This document shows positions 10,125 to 20,635 of a DNA stretch of 48,851 nucleotides, in pieces (the stretch's first letter is position 1; each line of letters starts with the position of its first letter). A program made the translations under genes and the position numbers. Source of the DNA: Fidelibacterota bacterium (GTDB lineage Bacteria > Fidelibacterota > Marinisomatia > Marinisomatales > UBA1611); contig JABHGY010000108.1 in assembly GCA_018671775.1 (NCBI GenBank), positions 1 to 48,851 of the forward strand, given 5' to 3'. The notes beneath the pieces were generated by a model, which was not told where the DNA came from, made no database searches, and saw only the letters and a list, made by a program, of their open reading frames with translations.

Positions 10125-10577
10125 ATGAAGCTATTTCGAACAGAATTAGCCTCAGAATTCAAGGACAAGTTTTTTGACATTGAATCTGCGGAATTACAAA
10201 ACGAAGTTTTCGTTGCAGAAGCCAAAAATATTTCATGCGTATTATCTGCTGAAAAAACAAAATTTGGTTATCAAGTTTCTGGAAAGCTCCAAACGGAGCT
10301 TTTTCTGCAATGCGATCGATGTTTAATTTCCTTTGCAGAGCACCATAGAATTCCTGTAAAACTCAGTTTGAGTCCTAATCCAAAATTAATGGAAACAAAC
10401 GAGGTTGATGTTTTATTCATTGATAAAAAACAAGAATTCATTGATTTGACCGATCCCCTTCTAGAACTAATTCTAGTTGATATTCCTTTAAAGAATCTTT
10501 GTAAGGATAATTGTTTGGGCTTATGCGAGCAATGTGGTGCAGATTTAAATGTTAAAACATGTAATTGTAAATCATAA
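10125..10577 (+). CDS. DUF177 (YceD-like) domain protein
   Basis: Located directly before rpmF; LQCDRCL...DLTDPLLELILVDIPLKNLCKDNCLGLCEQCGADLNVKTCNC. Confidence 0.85.
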   Translation: MKLFRTELASEFKDKFFDIESAELQNEVFVAEAKNISCVLSAEKTKFGYQVSGKLQTELFLQCDRCLISFAEHHRIPVKLSLSPNPKLMETNEVDVLFIDKKQEFIDLTDPLLELILVDIPLKNLCKDNCLGLCEQCGADLNVKTCNCKS

Positions 10578-10598
10578 AAAAATATTTGAGGAGATAAA

Positions 10599-10775
10599 AT
10601 GCCATTACCTAAAAGACGCCAATCCAAGACGAGAGGCAAAAAACGTAGGACACATTACAAGTCAAAGTTAGCTTCTGTAACTACTTGCGCCCAATGCAGC
10701 CAACCAAAAATGCCACATAGAGCATGCCCTAATTGTGGATATTATCGCGGTCGCCCTGTAGTTGCTTCAAATTAA
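10599..10775 (+). CDS. rpmF: 50S ribosomal protein L32 (58 aa; below the ORF-track cutoff)
   Basis: Translated by hand: MPLPKRRQSKTRGKKRRTHYKSKLASVTTCAQCSQPKMPHRACPNCGYYRGRPVVASN*; AGGAG upstream; between DUF177 and plsX. Confidence 0.95.
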   Translation: MPLPKRRQSKTRGKKRRTHYKSKLASVTTCAQCSQPKMPHRACPNCGYYRGRPVVASN

Positions 10776-10787
10776 TCTCTTTTAATC

Positions 10788-11786
10788 ATGATGATCGCAG
10801 TTGACGCAATGGGAGGCGATCATGCCCCAGATATTGTGATTCAAGGTGCGATACAAGCACTTGAAACTTCAAAAATTCAAGTAATGCTTTTGGGGGATGA
10901 GATATCCATCCAATCCCATTTGGGAAACTATTCTTCCGACCGCCTTACAATCCAAGATGCACCTGATTTAATTTCTATGGATGAGCCTGGTTCTCGCGTC
11001 GTGAAAACGAAGCCCAATTCTTCAATTGTGCAAGGCTTACAATTAGTCAAAGATGGAAAGGCCGATGCTTTCGTCAGTGCCGGAAATACGGGTGCTGTTT
11101 TGGCTACCTCCCTTCTTTTGCTTGGGCGAATTCCTGGTGTGCACCGCCCTGCGCTCGCCGCTTACATTCCGTCTGAATCTGGGGGGAAAATAATTTGTGA
11201 TGTGGGCGCAAATCCAGATACAAAACCAAAATATTTACTCCAATTTGCTATTTTAGCTTCTCATTATTATTCACATGTAGAAGGCGTCGAGAATCCAAAA
11301 GTAGGACTCATCAATATTGGTTCTGAGGCTAATAAAGGCAGTGCGCTTTATCAGGAGACGCATCAATTACTCCAGAAGAATTTACCAAATTTTGTTGGCA
11401 ATATTGAGGGACGATATCTCATGTCCTCCGAAGCGGATGTATTAATCTGTGATGGTTTTGTTGGAAACACTTTAATCAAATTTGCTGAAAACTGGATTAG
11501 TCATTTAGGAGATGAGCTTAAATCGGCATTTCAAAACCATTGGCTTAGTCGCATGGGAAAACATTTTATAAAACCGGCTCTCGTTTCCATAAAAGAAAAA
11601 TTTGATTACGAAGAACATGGCGGGGCACCTTTACTGGGCATTAATGGTGTCTCCATCGTCGCTCATGGAAGTTCAGGACCTAAATCAATTAAAAATTCTA
11701 TTAAGCTAGCTCAAAAATGTGTTGAGAGCCACTTAATCGAACACACACAAACACAATTTAAAAATTCTATACGGGGAATAGCATGA
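10788..11786 (+). CDS. plsX: Phosphate acyltransferase PlsX
   Basis: IAVDAMGGDHAPDIVIQGA; FVSAGNTGAVLA; ADVLICDGFVGNTLIKFAE; GGAPLLGINGVSIVAHGSS. Confidence 0.96.
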   Translation: MMIAVDAMGGDHAPDIVIQGAIQALETSKIQVMLLGDEISIQSHLGNYSSDRLTIQDAPDLISMDEPGSRVVKTKPNSSIVQGLQLVKDGKADAFVSAGNTGAVLATSLLLLGRIPGVHRPALAAYIPSESGGKIICDVGANPDTKPKYLLQFAILASHYYSHVEGVENPKVGLINIGSEANKGSALYQETHQLLQKNLPNFVGNIEGRYLMSSEADVLICDGFVGNTLIKFAENWISHLGDELKSAFQNHWLSRMGKHFIKPALVSIKEKFDYEEHGGAPLLGINGVSIVAHGSSGPKSIKNSIKLAQKCVESHLIEHTQTQFKNSIRGIA

Positions 11787-12772
11787 ACGCAATCATAAGC
11801 GCAACAGCACATTATGCACCAAAAAAAGTGCTAACCAACCATGATTTAGAAAAAATAATGGACACAACTGACGAATGGATAAAAAGTAGAACTGGTATTC
11901 ATCAAAGACACATTATTGGCGAAAATGAAGCCACATCTGATATCTGCACACATATTGGGCGCGACTTATTGGAAAAAGCCAATCTCAAGCCAGATGATAT
12001 CGACATTATTATTGTCTCTACTGTAACGCCAGATATGCTTGCTCCATCTACAGCAGCAATTGTGCAAAATAACCTTGGTGCGAATCGTGCATGGGGATTT
12101 GACTTATCTGCAGCCTGTTCTGGCTTTTTATATGGCTTAGAAACTGGAGCAAAATTTGTTGAATCGGGACAATATAAAAGAGTAATGGTCATCGGAGTTG
12201 ATGCCATGTCAACCATCTTGGATTACGAAGATCGTAATACTTCTGTCCTCTTTGGAGATGGAGGCGGCGGCGTAATTTTAGAATCAACAGAAAGTGATTT
12301 TGGCATTCTAGATTCTATCCTGAGAATGGATGGCTCTGGTGGAAAGTATCTTCAGATGCCAGCGGGTGGAAGTCGTATGCCTGCCACAATCGAGACCGTT
12401 GAAAACAAAATGCATTATCTCAAGCAAGATGGTCGAACCGTCTTCAAATTTGCTGTAAAAGGCATGGCCGATGTAAGCGCAAAAATGTTGGAAAAGCATC
12501 AATTAACTGGTGACGATATTGCGCTTTTTATTCCACATCAAGCCAATAAAAGAATCATTGATGCTGCCGCAAATCGATGCAATATATCTAAAGATAAAGT
12601 CCTCATTAATATCCAAAAATATGGGAATACGACAGCAGGCACGATTGCCATCGGATTAAATGAAGCGGTGGAACAAGGACGATTGAAAGAGGGTGATTAT
12701 TTATTACTCGCCGCATTTGGTGCTGGATGGACGTGGGGAAGTATGCTCATTAAATGGGGCAATCCTTCTTGA
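11783..12772 (+). CDS. fabH: Beta-ketoacyl-ACP synthase III
   Basis: TTDEWIKSRTGIHQRHI; DLSAACSGFLYGLETG; FIPHQANKRIIDAAANR; KYGNTTAGTIAIGLNEA. Confidence 0.96.
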   Translation: MNAIISATAHYAPKKVLTNHDLEKIMDTTDEWIKSRTGIHQRHIIGENEATSDICTHIGRDLLEKANLKPDDIDIIIVSTVTPDMLAPSTAAIVQNNLGANRAWGFDLSAACSGFLYGLETGAKFVESGQYKRVMVIGVDAMSTILDYEDRNTSVLFGDGGGGVILESTESDFGILDSILRMDGSGGKYLQMPAGGSRMPATIETVENKMHYLKQDGRTVFKFAVKGMADVSAKMLEKHQLTGDDIALFIPHQANKRIIDAAANRCNISKDKVLINIQKYGNTTAGTIAIGLNEAVEQGRLKEGDYLLLAAFGAGWTWGSMLIKWGNPS

Positions 12773-13686
12773 AAACTGCTTGGCTATTTCCTGGGCAAGC
12801 TTCCCAAAAAGTTGGAATGGGTTTAGACTTATTTGAAAAAACAGATTTGGGGAAATCCTATTTTAACCGTGCCAATGAAATTTTGGAAACAGATATTCAG
12901 TCTATAATTTTTGATGGCCCTGATGAAATATTAAAACAAACAAAATATACACAGCCCGCTATTTACATCGTAAGTGTCATTATCGGAAAATTACTTTTAG
13001 AAAAAGGATGCTTGCCTTCTGCCCTTGCCGGGCATAGTTTAGGTGAATATTCTGCTTTATGCATTGGAAACGCCTTTTCATTTGAAACGGGACTATCTTT
13101 GGTAAAAGTTCGAGCTGAAAGCATGTTTGAAGCTGGCAAAAATGAGCCTGGAAGCATGGCGGCAATTGTGGGTATGGATGACGCACAAGTTCAAGATTTG
13201 TGCGACGCTTATCAAGATGGAATTGTGGTACCTGCTAACTTTAACTCACTCGGACAAATTGTGATTTCTGGTGAACCGAATGCAGTCGAAGATTTGATGA
13301 AAATCGCAAAAGAAGCAGGTGCACGGTTGGTCATACCTTTAAATGTGAGTGGTGCATTCCATTCACCTTTAATGAAATCTGCTCGCGAATCACTTGCAGA
13401 GATATTGAATTCCACCGAAATTTCAGATACTATTTTTCCCATTTATGCAAATGTTCATGCAGGTCCTACTACGAACGGAAGCGCTATCCGGGAATTATTA
13501 TTAAAACAATTGGAGAATCCAGTACTTTGGTCAAAAACAATGAATAATTTGATTGAGGATGGGAATGAAATGTTTTTGGAGTTGGGCCCCGGGAAAGTTT
13601 TACAAGGTCTTCTCAAAAGAATTGATCGGAAACAATCTTCTCGCGGTATTGGAACATTAGAAGAAATAGAGAATTATGATGTTTGA
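12754..13686 (+). CDS. fabD: Malonyl CoA-ACP transacylase
   Basis: AWLFPGQASQKVGMG; AGHSLGEYSAL; NVSGAFHSPLM; LELGPGKVLQGL. Start may be TTG 12769. Confidence 0.95.
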   Translation: MGQSFLKTAWLFPGQASQKVGMGLDLFEKTDLGKSYFNRANEILETDIQSIIFDGPDEILKQTKYTQPAIYIVSVIIGKLLLEKGCLPSALAGHSLGEYSALCIGNAFSFETGLSLVKVRAESMFEAGKNEPGSMAAIVGMDDAQVQDLCDAYQDGIVVPANFNSLGQIVISGEPNAVEDLMKIAKEAGARLVIPLNVSGAFHSPLMKSARESLAEILNSTEISDTIFPIYANVHAGPTTNGSAIRELLLKQLENPVLWSKTMNNLIEDGNEMFLELGPGKVLQGLLKRIDRKQSSRGIGTLEEIENYDV

Positions 13687-14425
13687 TTTAAAAAATAAAG
13701 TAGCAGTGGTTACAGGCGCATCTCGTGGTATTGGGAAATCAATAGCAGAAACCTTTGCTTCCGCAGGCGCTATTGTTATTTGCGTTAGTCGATCTGAAGA
13801 TGCCTTGATTAATTTGGTAGAATCTTTAAAAGCGTCCGGTGGGAATGCCCATTATCGTACCTGTGATATTTCAGACGGTGAGGCATTTACTTCCATGGTA
13901 AAATCGATTGTGACTGATTTTGGTCAATTAGATATTTTGATTAATAATGCTGGTATAACCCAAGATACCTTATTGATGCGTATGTCCGATGAACAGTGGA
14001 CGCAAGTTTTAGATATTAATTTAAAAGGTGCTTTCTTCGGCATAAAAGCTGTAATGCGTCCAATGATGAAAAAAAGATGGGGACGCATTATAAATATTTC
14101 CTCTATCGTAGGCATCACAGGAAATGCAGGGCAAGCAAATTATGCCGCATCCAAAGCCGGACTCATTGGCCTAACAAAAAGTGTGGCAAAGGAAGTTGCT
14201 TCTCGAGGAATTACGGTCAATTGCATTGCACCCGGATTTATTAAAACTGATATGACAGACGAATTGTCTGATCAGGTAAAAGAAAAAATACTGAAAGATA
14301 TTCCAATTGGAAGAATGGGAGATGGTTCTGATATTGCCAGCGCCGTTTTATTCTTAGCATCGGAAGAAGCCAGTTTCATTACAGGACAAACCATCGTGAT
14401 CGATGGGGGTCAAATCATAAGCTAA
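13676..14425 (+). CDS. fabG: 3-oxoacyl-ACP reductase
   Basis: [67 protein letters not shown]. Confidence 0.96.
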   Translation: MMFDLKNKVAVVTGASRGIGKSIAETFASAGAIVICVSRSEDALINLVESLKASGGNAHYRTCDISDGEAFTSMVKSIVTDFGQLDILINNAGITQDTLLMRMSDEQWTQVLDINLKGAFFGIKAVMRPMMKKRWGRIINISSIVGITGNAGQANYAASKAGLIGLTKSVAKEVASRGITVNCIAPGFIKTDMTDELSDQVKEKILKDIPIGRMGDGSDIASAVLFLASEEASFITGQTIVIDGGQIIS

Positions 14426-14439
14426 ACAAGGAGAAAAAC

Positions 14440-14670
14440 ATGTCAACATTAGACAAAATAAAAGAGGTTGTAATCGACAAATTAGGTGTCGATGAATCAG
14501 CCATTAAACCCGAATCACATTTCATTGACGATCTTGGTGCTGATTCATTAGATACGGTAGAGCTCATCATGGAATTCGAAGAAGAATTTGGAATTGAGAT
14601 TCCAGATGAAGATGCTGAAAATATCATGACAGTTGGCGCTGCGCTTGCTTATATCGAAAAAACACAGTAA
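14440..14670 (+). CDS. acpP: Acyl carrier protein
   Basis: 76 aa with [33 protein letters not shown]. Confidence 0.97.
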   Translation: MSTLDKIKEVVIDKLGVDESAIKPESHFIDDLGADSLDTVELIMEFEEEFGIEIPDEDAENIMTVGAALAYIEKTQ

Positions 14671-14681
14671 GTAATTTAGTT

Positions 14682-15914
14682 ATGCGTAAGGTCGTTGTAA
14701 CAGGATTGGGTGTTCTTGCACCGAATGGGAATACTGTTGAATCATTTTGGTCAGCTTTAAAAACGGGACAAAGTGGAATTGCTCCTATCAGTTATTTTGA
14801 TGCAAGTGACCTACGTGCTAAAATCGCAGGAGAATTATCTGATTTTTCTCCCGAACCCATTTTGGATGCGAAAGAAGTTCGCAAATTAGATCCATTCTCT
14901 GTCTATGCCATTGTTGCAGGACAGCAAGCCATCGACCAATCTGGGCTAGATTTAGATTCAATTGATCTGGATCGAGCTGGCGTAATTATCGGATCTGGCG
15001 TTGGCGGTATTCAAACACTGGAAGAACAACACGGTATCATTATGAATAAAGGTGGTCGCCGTGTTTCTCCACAATTTGTGCCAAAAATGATATCCAATAT
15101 TGCTGGAGGTCATTTATCCATTCGATGGGGGTTTCGAGGTCCAAATCAAACTATCGTATCAGCCTGCGCATCTGCGACAGATGCGATTGGTATGGCTCTC
15201 AGGCTCATTCGTTATGGCGATGCTGACATCATGATTACAGGTGGAACAGAAGCGAGTATCACGCCCTTAACCATTGCAGGATTTGGTAATATGCGTGCTT
15301 TGTCTCAAAGAAATGATGATCCTAAAGCAGCGAGCAGACCATTTGATGGCGATCGTGATGGTTTCGTCTTGGGCGAAGGCGCAGGCATGTTGATTATTGA
15401 ATCAGAAGAACATGCGCTAAATCGTGATGCAACTATTTTAGCAGAGTTAGCTGGATATGGTGCAACCGACGATGCTTTTCATGTCACCCAACCTGCTCCA
15501 GGTGGTGCTGGCGCAGAAAAAGCTATGAAGCGTGCTATTGAAGATGGAAGCCTTACACTCACAGATATTGATTATATTAATGCACACGGTACCTCTACCC
15601 CATTCAATGATAAAAATGAATCAGCTGCAATTAAAAGTCTATTTGGAAATCATCCCATAAAAGTGAGCTCTACAAAATCAATGACAGGCCACTTATTGGG
15701 TGCTGCTGGTGGTATTGAAGCTGTTGCAGCAGTCAAAACCATTATGGATCAAACGGCTCCTCCAACAATTAATCAAGAAACACCCGATCCTGATTGTACC
15801 TTAGATTATATACCAAATGAAGCTCAATCCTTTACTATAGATGCAGCATTATCTAATACCTTCGGATTTGGTGGACATAATGCAGTAATTTGTTTGAAAA
15901 AATATTCGACTTAA
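14682..15914 (+). CDS. fabF: Beta-ketoacyl-ACP synthase II
   Basis: VVVTGLGVLAPNG; SACASATDAIGMALRLIR; NAHGTSTPFNDKNE; SSTKSMTGHLLGAAGGIEA; NTFGFGGHNA. Confidence 0.97.
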   Translation: MRKVVVTGLGVLAPNGNTVESFWSALKTGQSGIAPISYFDASDLRAKIAGELSDFSPEPILDAKEVRKLDPFSVYAIVAGQQAIDQSGLDLDSIDLDRAGVIIGSGVGGIQTLEEQHGIIMNKGGRRVSPQFVPKMISNIAGGHLSIRWGFRGPNQTIVSACASATDAIGMALRLIRYGDADIMITGGTEASITPLTIAGFGNMRALSQRNDDPKAASRPFDGDRDGFVLGEGAGMLIIESEEHALNRDATILAELAGYGATDDAFHVTQPAPGGAGAEKAMKRAIEDGSLTLTDIDYINAHGTSTPFNDKNESAAIKSLFGNHPIKVSSTKSMTGHLLGAAGGIEAVAAVKTIMDQTAPPTINQETPDPDCTLDYIPNEAQSFTIDAALSNTFGFGGHNAVICLKKYST

Positions 15915-16633
15915 TGCGCTTTATTTTTACTGCTCTTAAAAAAATATTTTCTTCAAATCGCTCTCCTTTATCCCCTTTAGAAAAAAGGATAAAATATCAA
16001 TTTAAAAATAAAGCCTATTTAAATCAGGCTTTTGTCCATAAATCTATATCTCCTCTTCCTAGGCAAAATTATGAACGCTTGGAATTTTTGGGTGATGCGG
16101 TCATCGATATTGTAGTCAGTAAATTATTGATGAAAGAATTTCCCGATGGCGATGAAGGTTTATTAACTCAGAAAAGAGCTGCACTTGTCCAAAAATCTTA
16201 CTTGGCAAGTATGGGCACAATGCTCGACCTTATGGACCATTTAAACATCGAAACAAGTGTCGATTTAAGCATCGATAAAGTTGCCGAAAAACAGCAAGCT
16301 AATCTATATGAATCTTTGATTGGTGGCATGTACTTAGATGGAGGAATTAACCCTTGCCGTAAATTGATTATGGAAACAATTTGGGCTCATCGTGAAATCG
16401 CCTGGAAATCGACAAATTATAAAGGCAAATTGATTGAATATTGCCATCAAAAATCAATAGGCAATCCGTTATTCCAAGTGAAAGATGTGACGGGACCAGA
16501 CCATTCAAAAACATTTGAAGTCCAGGTCAATATTGATAACGAACCTTATCAAACGGGCATTGCTACCAATAAAAAAGCCGCAGAACAGCTTGCGGCAAAA
16601 TATGCTTTAGATGTTTTAGGCGCTGTCCTTTAA
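15914..16633 (+). CDS. rnc: Ribonuclease III
   Basis: YERLEFLGDAVIDIVVSKLL; C-terminal dsRBD. ATG 15914 overlaps fabF stop (TAATG). Confidence 0.95.
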   Translation: MRFIFTALKKIFSSNRSPLSPLEKRIKYQFKNKAYLNQAFVHKSISPLPRQNYERLEFLGDAVIDIVVSKLLMKEFPDGDEGLLTQKRAALVQKSYLASMGTMLDLMDHLNIETSVDLSIDKVAEKQQANLYESLIGGMYLDGGINPCRKLIMETIWAHREIAWKSTNYKGKLIEYCHQKSIGNPLFQVKDVTGPDHSKTFEVQVNIDNEPYQTGIATNKKAAEQLAAKYALDVLGAVL

Positions 16634-17175
16634 TGATTCATATTTTTTATCTTATCTCGTAAAACTGCTGCTTTTTCATATTCTTCTTTTTCAACTGCTT
16701 GTTCCATCTTTTTTTGAATATCTTCTAACGTTATTTTAGCTTTTTGTTTTTCCATTATACTTTCTTTAAAAGCAGCTTCCGTCACACTAGCTTCTTCCAT
16801 GACAGCATCATGAACTAAAATAGGGACTTTTAATCGTAAGCCCACAGCCAGAGCATCACTGGGACGCGCATCAATAAATCGAAGCCCAATGCCTTCTGCT
16901 TCTAATTCCATTTTAGCATAAAAAACACCCTCATTCAAATGCGTAACTTTAATCGCCTTTAATTTTGCTTCAAGACCTTCGATAATAGCTCCAATTAAAT
17001 CATGCGTTAAAGGGCGTGGTGTCTCTACATATTCAATGGCAAGAGCAATGGCTTGTGCTTCCATAGAACCGACAATTACAGGCAAGATGCGTGAACCTTT
17101 TACCTCTTTCAGCAAGACGGCGTAGCTTCGACTTGGAGGGTGGAAAGAAATTCGCTTTATTTTAACAGGGATCAT
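16630..17175 (-). CDS. Bifunctional nuclease family protein (DUF151) with UVR motif
   Basis: LPVIVGSMEAQAIALAIE; RPLTHDLIGAIIEGL; RPSDALAVGLRLKVPI; C-term MEQAVEKEEYEKAAVLRDKIK. Confidence 0.88.
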   Translation of the reverse strand: MIPVKIKRISFHPPSRSYAVLLKEVKGSRILPVIVGSMEAQAIALAIEYVETPRPLTHDLIGAIIEGLEAKLKAIKVTHLNEGVFYAKMELEAEGIGLRFIDARPSDALAVGLRLKVPILVHDAVMEEASVTEAAFKESIMEKQKAKITLEDIQKKMEQAVEKEEYEKAAVLRDKIKNMNH

Positions 17176-18212
17176 TTTAATGACTCAAGCTCATCTTTTA
17201 ATTTTGATATTTTTACCACAGGACTCGGATCAACGCCATGGGCAATTGCACACCAATAACTTAACCAATCTCCATAATGAATCATATGAAGAAATCGTTC
17301 TATTACATTTCCACCACCACAGGCAATTTCTTTTTGTGCTAATGGAAGCGTTTTCAATATCTTTTGAGTGACATTTTGACGGTGTTTTACCCGTGGATGG
17401 TCACCCTCATCCTTAAGCCATAATATGACCATGGAATGAAAAAGGGATTCATTTTTTTCCCAACCCACAATTTCATTATGATTTAGTTCTGGTAATTCAT
17501 TATGGTAAGCTGGCATTTTTGCATTTTCGCATAATTGTCCTTTGTACCGAAGCGCCACAACGGATGTCCATTCTGATTCACCATAAATAATAGGAATTTT
17601 TGTGTGGATTTCTTCTGCCATTTTATAAGCAGGATTTGTCTCTTTTTCTTGGCTATATAAATTAGTCAATTTTTGTAAAAATGGAACCGCAGAAACCAAA
17701 TCTGTTTCCCACGATTTATCAATAATACCTAATTGATTTAAAATATAAAGCATGGGGACAAAAGAAAATGCTACGGCAGCACGAGGTTGCAATCCAGATG
17801 GAATTTTAACCACATCTTTTCCAATAGATTGAAGTTTTTCTGTTAGAATTCCACCGGTGCTAATCCCAAGAACTTGGGCGTCTGCATTCATGGCTTGTTC
17901 GGTGGCAGCAAGTGTCTCTTCCGTATTCCCTGAATAAGAAGAACAAATAACCAACGTATTTTCGTTCACCCAATGGGGTAAAGTATAATGACGCGATACA
18001 ATGAATGGGACTGATAATTGATTTTTCAAAAAAATTCGATTTATATCTCCACCGATCGCAGAGCCACCCATTCCCGCCAATACAATATTATGAATCGGTT
18101 TTTGTACGGGTGTTAATTGAATATTTTTTCCAATCTCCATCGCATCTAAAATATTGGAAGAAAAATCAGTGATGGAACCAAACATGTTTTCTGGATCAAA
18201 AAGTTTTGTCAT
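17172..18212 (-). CDS. Bifunctional phosphoglucose/phosphomannose isomerase
   Basis: IVLAGMGGSAIGGDINR; VICSSYSGNTEETL; LNHNEIVGWE; SIS-domain architecture. Confidence 0.88.
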   Translation of the reverse strand: MTKLFDPENMFGSITDFSSNILDAMEIGKNIQLTPVQKPIHNIVLAGMGGSAIGGDINRIFLKNQLSVPFIVSRHYTLPHWVNENTLVICSSYSGNTEETLAATEQAMNADAQVLGISTGGILTEKLQSIGKDVVKIPSGLQPRAAVAFSFVPMLYILNQLGIIDKSWETDLVSAVPFLQKLTNLYSQEKETNPAYKMAEEIHTKIPIIYGESEWTSVVALRYKGQLCENAKMPAYHNELPELNHNEIVGWEKNESLFHSMVILWLKDEGDHPRVKHRQNVTQKILKTLPLAQKEIACGGGNVIERFLHMIHYGDWLSYWCAIAHGVDPSPVVKISKLKDELESLK

Positions 18213-19180
18213 TAGTACGTCCTATTTTTGATAAGTTGAATAAAAGCATCTAGATCTTTTCGTTTTTCTTCTGGCAAAAAATGTAATACTTTACCTGCTT
18301 CTTCAAAAAAAGATTCATATCGAGTAATGGTCTCTTCTGCAATGCCTGTTTTTTCCAAAAATGTTTTAACAATATCCATGGAATCTTCATTTTGTTTAGA
18401 CATGAATTGAGAAATACATTTGTTCCATTCTTGCTCATGATTGGTGCGAGCTAAAATGATTGGATAAGTTTGTTTCCCCTCAGCCAAATCACTTCCCAAA
18501 CTTTTCCCCATTTGTTGAGGATTAGAGATAAGTTCTAACAAATCATCTTGCACTTGAAAGCCTTTGCCTAACAAGCGCCCAAATTGATCTAAATTTTGAA
18601 CCGTTTCATTGCTCAATCCTTCCATAATGGCTGGCAATGCAGCACAAGCACCCAATAATGCGCCTGTTTTGCAATCGATCATATCTAAATAATTAGATTC
18701 AGAAATGCTTAGATCATTTTCAAATTCTTTATCCCAAGCTTGCCCTTCACAAATCTCTAAAGTGACTTGATTGAAATAATTCATCACTTCTGTGACATGT
18801 GTCTCTACAAGTGTAACTTTAAGTTGGGCCAAAATAAAAATCGCATCGCCTGCTAAAATCGCAGTGGATTCATCCCATTTTTGGTGCAAGGTTTCTTGAC
18901 CATGACGCGTATCATCTTTATCCATAATGTCATCATGAACCAATGTAAAGGTATGAAGCAGCTCTACGGCTAAAGCTAAGTTCATTAATCCACGAGAATT
19001 AGCATCCAAAGCTCGACCCATAAGATGCACTAAAAGAGGACGAAATCGTTTCCCTTTTCCCTTTAAAACATAACGAATTGGATCATATAGATAGCCTGGT
19101 TTTTGCGGGATTGGAAGGCTGGCCAATTCTCGATTGACTTCCTCCCTAATCAGATTTATTTTTTTTTGGAAGTCACTCAT
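18212..19180 (-). CDS. Polyprenyl synthetase (trans-isoprenyl diphosphate synthase)
   Basis: GKGKRFRPLLVHLMGRA; LVHDDIMDKDDTRHGQETLH; KGFQVQDDLLEL; GSDLAEGKQTYPIILA. Confidence 0.92.
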   Translation of the reverse strand: MSDFQKKINLIREEVNRELASLPIPQKPGYLYDPIRYVLKGKGKRFRPLLVHLMGRALDANSRGLMNLALAVELLHTFTLVHDDIMDKDDTRHGQETLHQKWDESTAILAGDAIFILAQLKVTLVETHVTEVMNYFNQVTLEICEGQAWDKEFENDLSISESNYLDMIDCKTGALLGACAALPAIMEGLSNETVQNLDQFGRLLGKGFQVQDDLLELISNPQQMGKSLGSDLAEGKQTYPIILARTNHEQEWNKCISQFMSKQNEDSMDIVKTFLEKTGIAEETITRYESFFEEAGKVLHFLPEEKRKDLDAFIQLIKNRTY

Positions 19181-20544
19181 GATTCAAGTGTGATATCCCC
19201 AAATGATTGTAATTTATCTAAAACCAATTTTTTGATCTCTTCCATTCTTTCCATTGAATTTGCTTCAAATCGTGTTACGATAACGGGCTGAGTGTTAGAA
19301 GAGCGAACTAAACCCCACCCATCGCCAAATTGAATGCGAACACCATCAATGGTATTGCAATCAAAATTTGCTTTAAAATAGGCCAATGCTTTCTTGGTAA
19401 TGGTAAATTTTTCTTCATCCGTTCCACAATCCAAACGCATTTCTGGCGTTGAATAATACACAGGTAAATCTGCTGCGATTTTTGATAGTTTTTTATCGGA
19501 ACGAGATACTAATTGCATGAGACGGGCAGCTACATATATGGCATCATCAAACCCAAAAAAATCGTCAGCAAAAAAAATATGTCCACTCATTTCTCCACCA
19601 AACTTACATTGAATTTCGGCCATTCTTTGTTTAATGAGCGAATGACCCGTTTTCCACATGACTGGAATTCCACCCGCTTTCACAATCATTTCTTCAAGCG
19701 CTTGAGAACATTTTACATCAAACAAAATTTCATCGCCTGGTTCAACAATTTCTGGAAGAAAAAGTGCCATTAATTGATCTGCCCAAATGACTGTTCCCTT
19801 TTCATCTACAACGCCAACTCGATCTGCATCACCATCAAAAGCAAATCCCAAATCGTAATCACCGGATTTCACTTCACGAATCAAATCTTGGAGATTCTTC
19901 TCAACCGTTGGGTCAGGATGATGGTTTGGAAAAGTGCCATCTGCATCACAAAATAATTCTTTGACTTCAACATTGTGCATATTTTCAAAAATTGTTGGCG
20001 CATTCAAACATGCGGCCGCATTTCCACAATCCATGACCACTTTAAGAGGGCGTTCAATGTTGATTTTGCTCCGAATCATTTTATTGTAATCACCATTGAT
20101 ATCATGTTTGGCTTCACTGCCTTCTCCAATTTCGAAATCATTTTTATCAATCAGCGCTTTCAATGATTGGATAGTTTTTCCAAAAACAGCTTTACGTTCA
20201 ATGGACATTTTAAATCCGTTGAATTCTGGAGGATTATGACTACCGGTAATTTGAACCGCACCAAAGACACCAAGCTTAAACATGCTATAATAATTAGCTG
20301 GCGTGGGTAAAAGTCCCAAATTGATGACATCTGTTCCCGTGGACAAAACCCCTTTCGAAAACGATTCCATTAGAGACGGCGTTGTAAGACGAATATCCCC
20401 ACTTAATGCAATCTCTTGACCGCCAGAGCGGCGAATTAATGTTCCAAATGCTTTTCCTAATGCAAGCACCACATGGGGAGGAAAATCATCTTCTACTTTT
20501 CCACGAATATCATATTCGCGAAATATATATTTATTTATACTCAT
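19177..20544 (-). CDS. Phosphomannomutase/phosphoglucomutase
   Basis: FREYDIRGKVEDD; TGSHNPPEFNGFKM; FAFDGDADRVGVVDEKG; GEMSGHIFFADDFFGFDDAIY; RSSNTQPVIVTRFEA. Confidence 0.93.
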   Translation of the reverse strand: MSINKYIFREYDIRGKVEDDFPPHVVLALGKAFGTLIRRSGGQEIALSGDIRLTTPSLMESFSKGVLSTGTDVINLGLLPTPANYYSMFKLGVFGAVQITGSHNPPEFNGFKMSIERKAVFGKTIQSLKALIDKNDFEIGEGSEAKHDINGDYNKMIRSKINIERPLKVVMDCGNAAACLNAPTIFENMHNVEVKELFCDADGTFPNHHPDPTVEKNLQDLIREVKSGDYDLGFAFDGDADRVGVVDEKGTVIWADQLMALFLPEIVEPGDEILFDVKCSQALEEMIVKAGGIPVMWKTGHSLIKQRMAEIQCKFGGEMSGHIFFADDFFGFDDAIYVAARLMQLVSRSDKKLSKIAADLPVYYSTPEMRLDCGTDEEKFTITKKALAYFKANFDCNTIDGVRIQFGDGWGLVRSSNTQPVIVTRFEANSMERMEEIKKLVLDKLQSFGDITLES

Positions 20545-20635
20545 TTTTAACCTTCAATCTTTTTACTATTATTAATGTCTAAATTACAAAAATTCAAAAT
20601 TGAATTCATTAAAAGAAATGCCATAATTCTTATGA

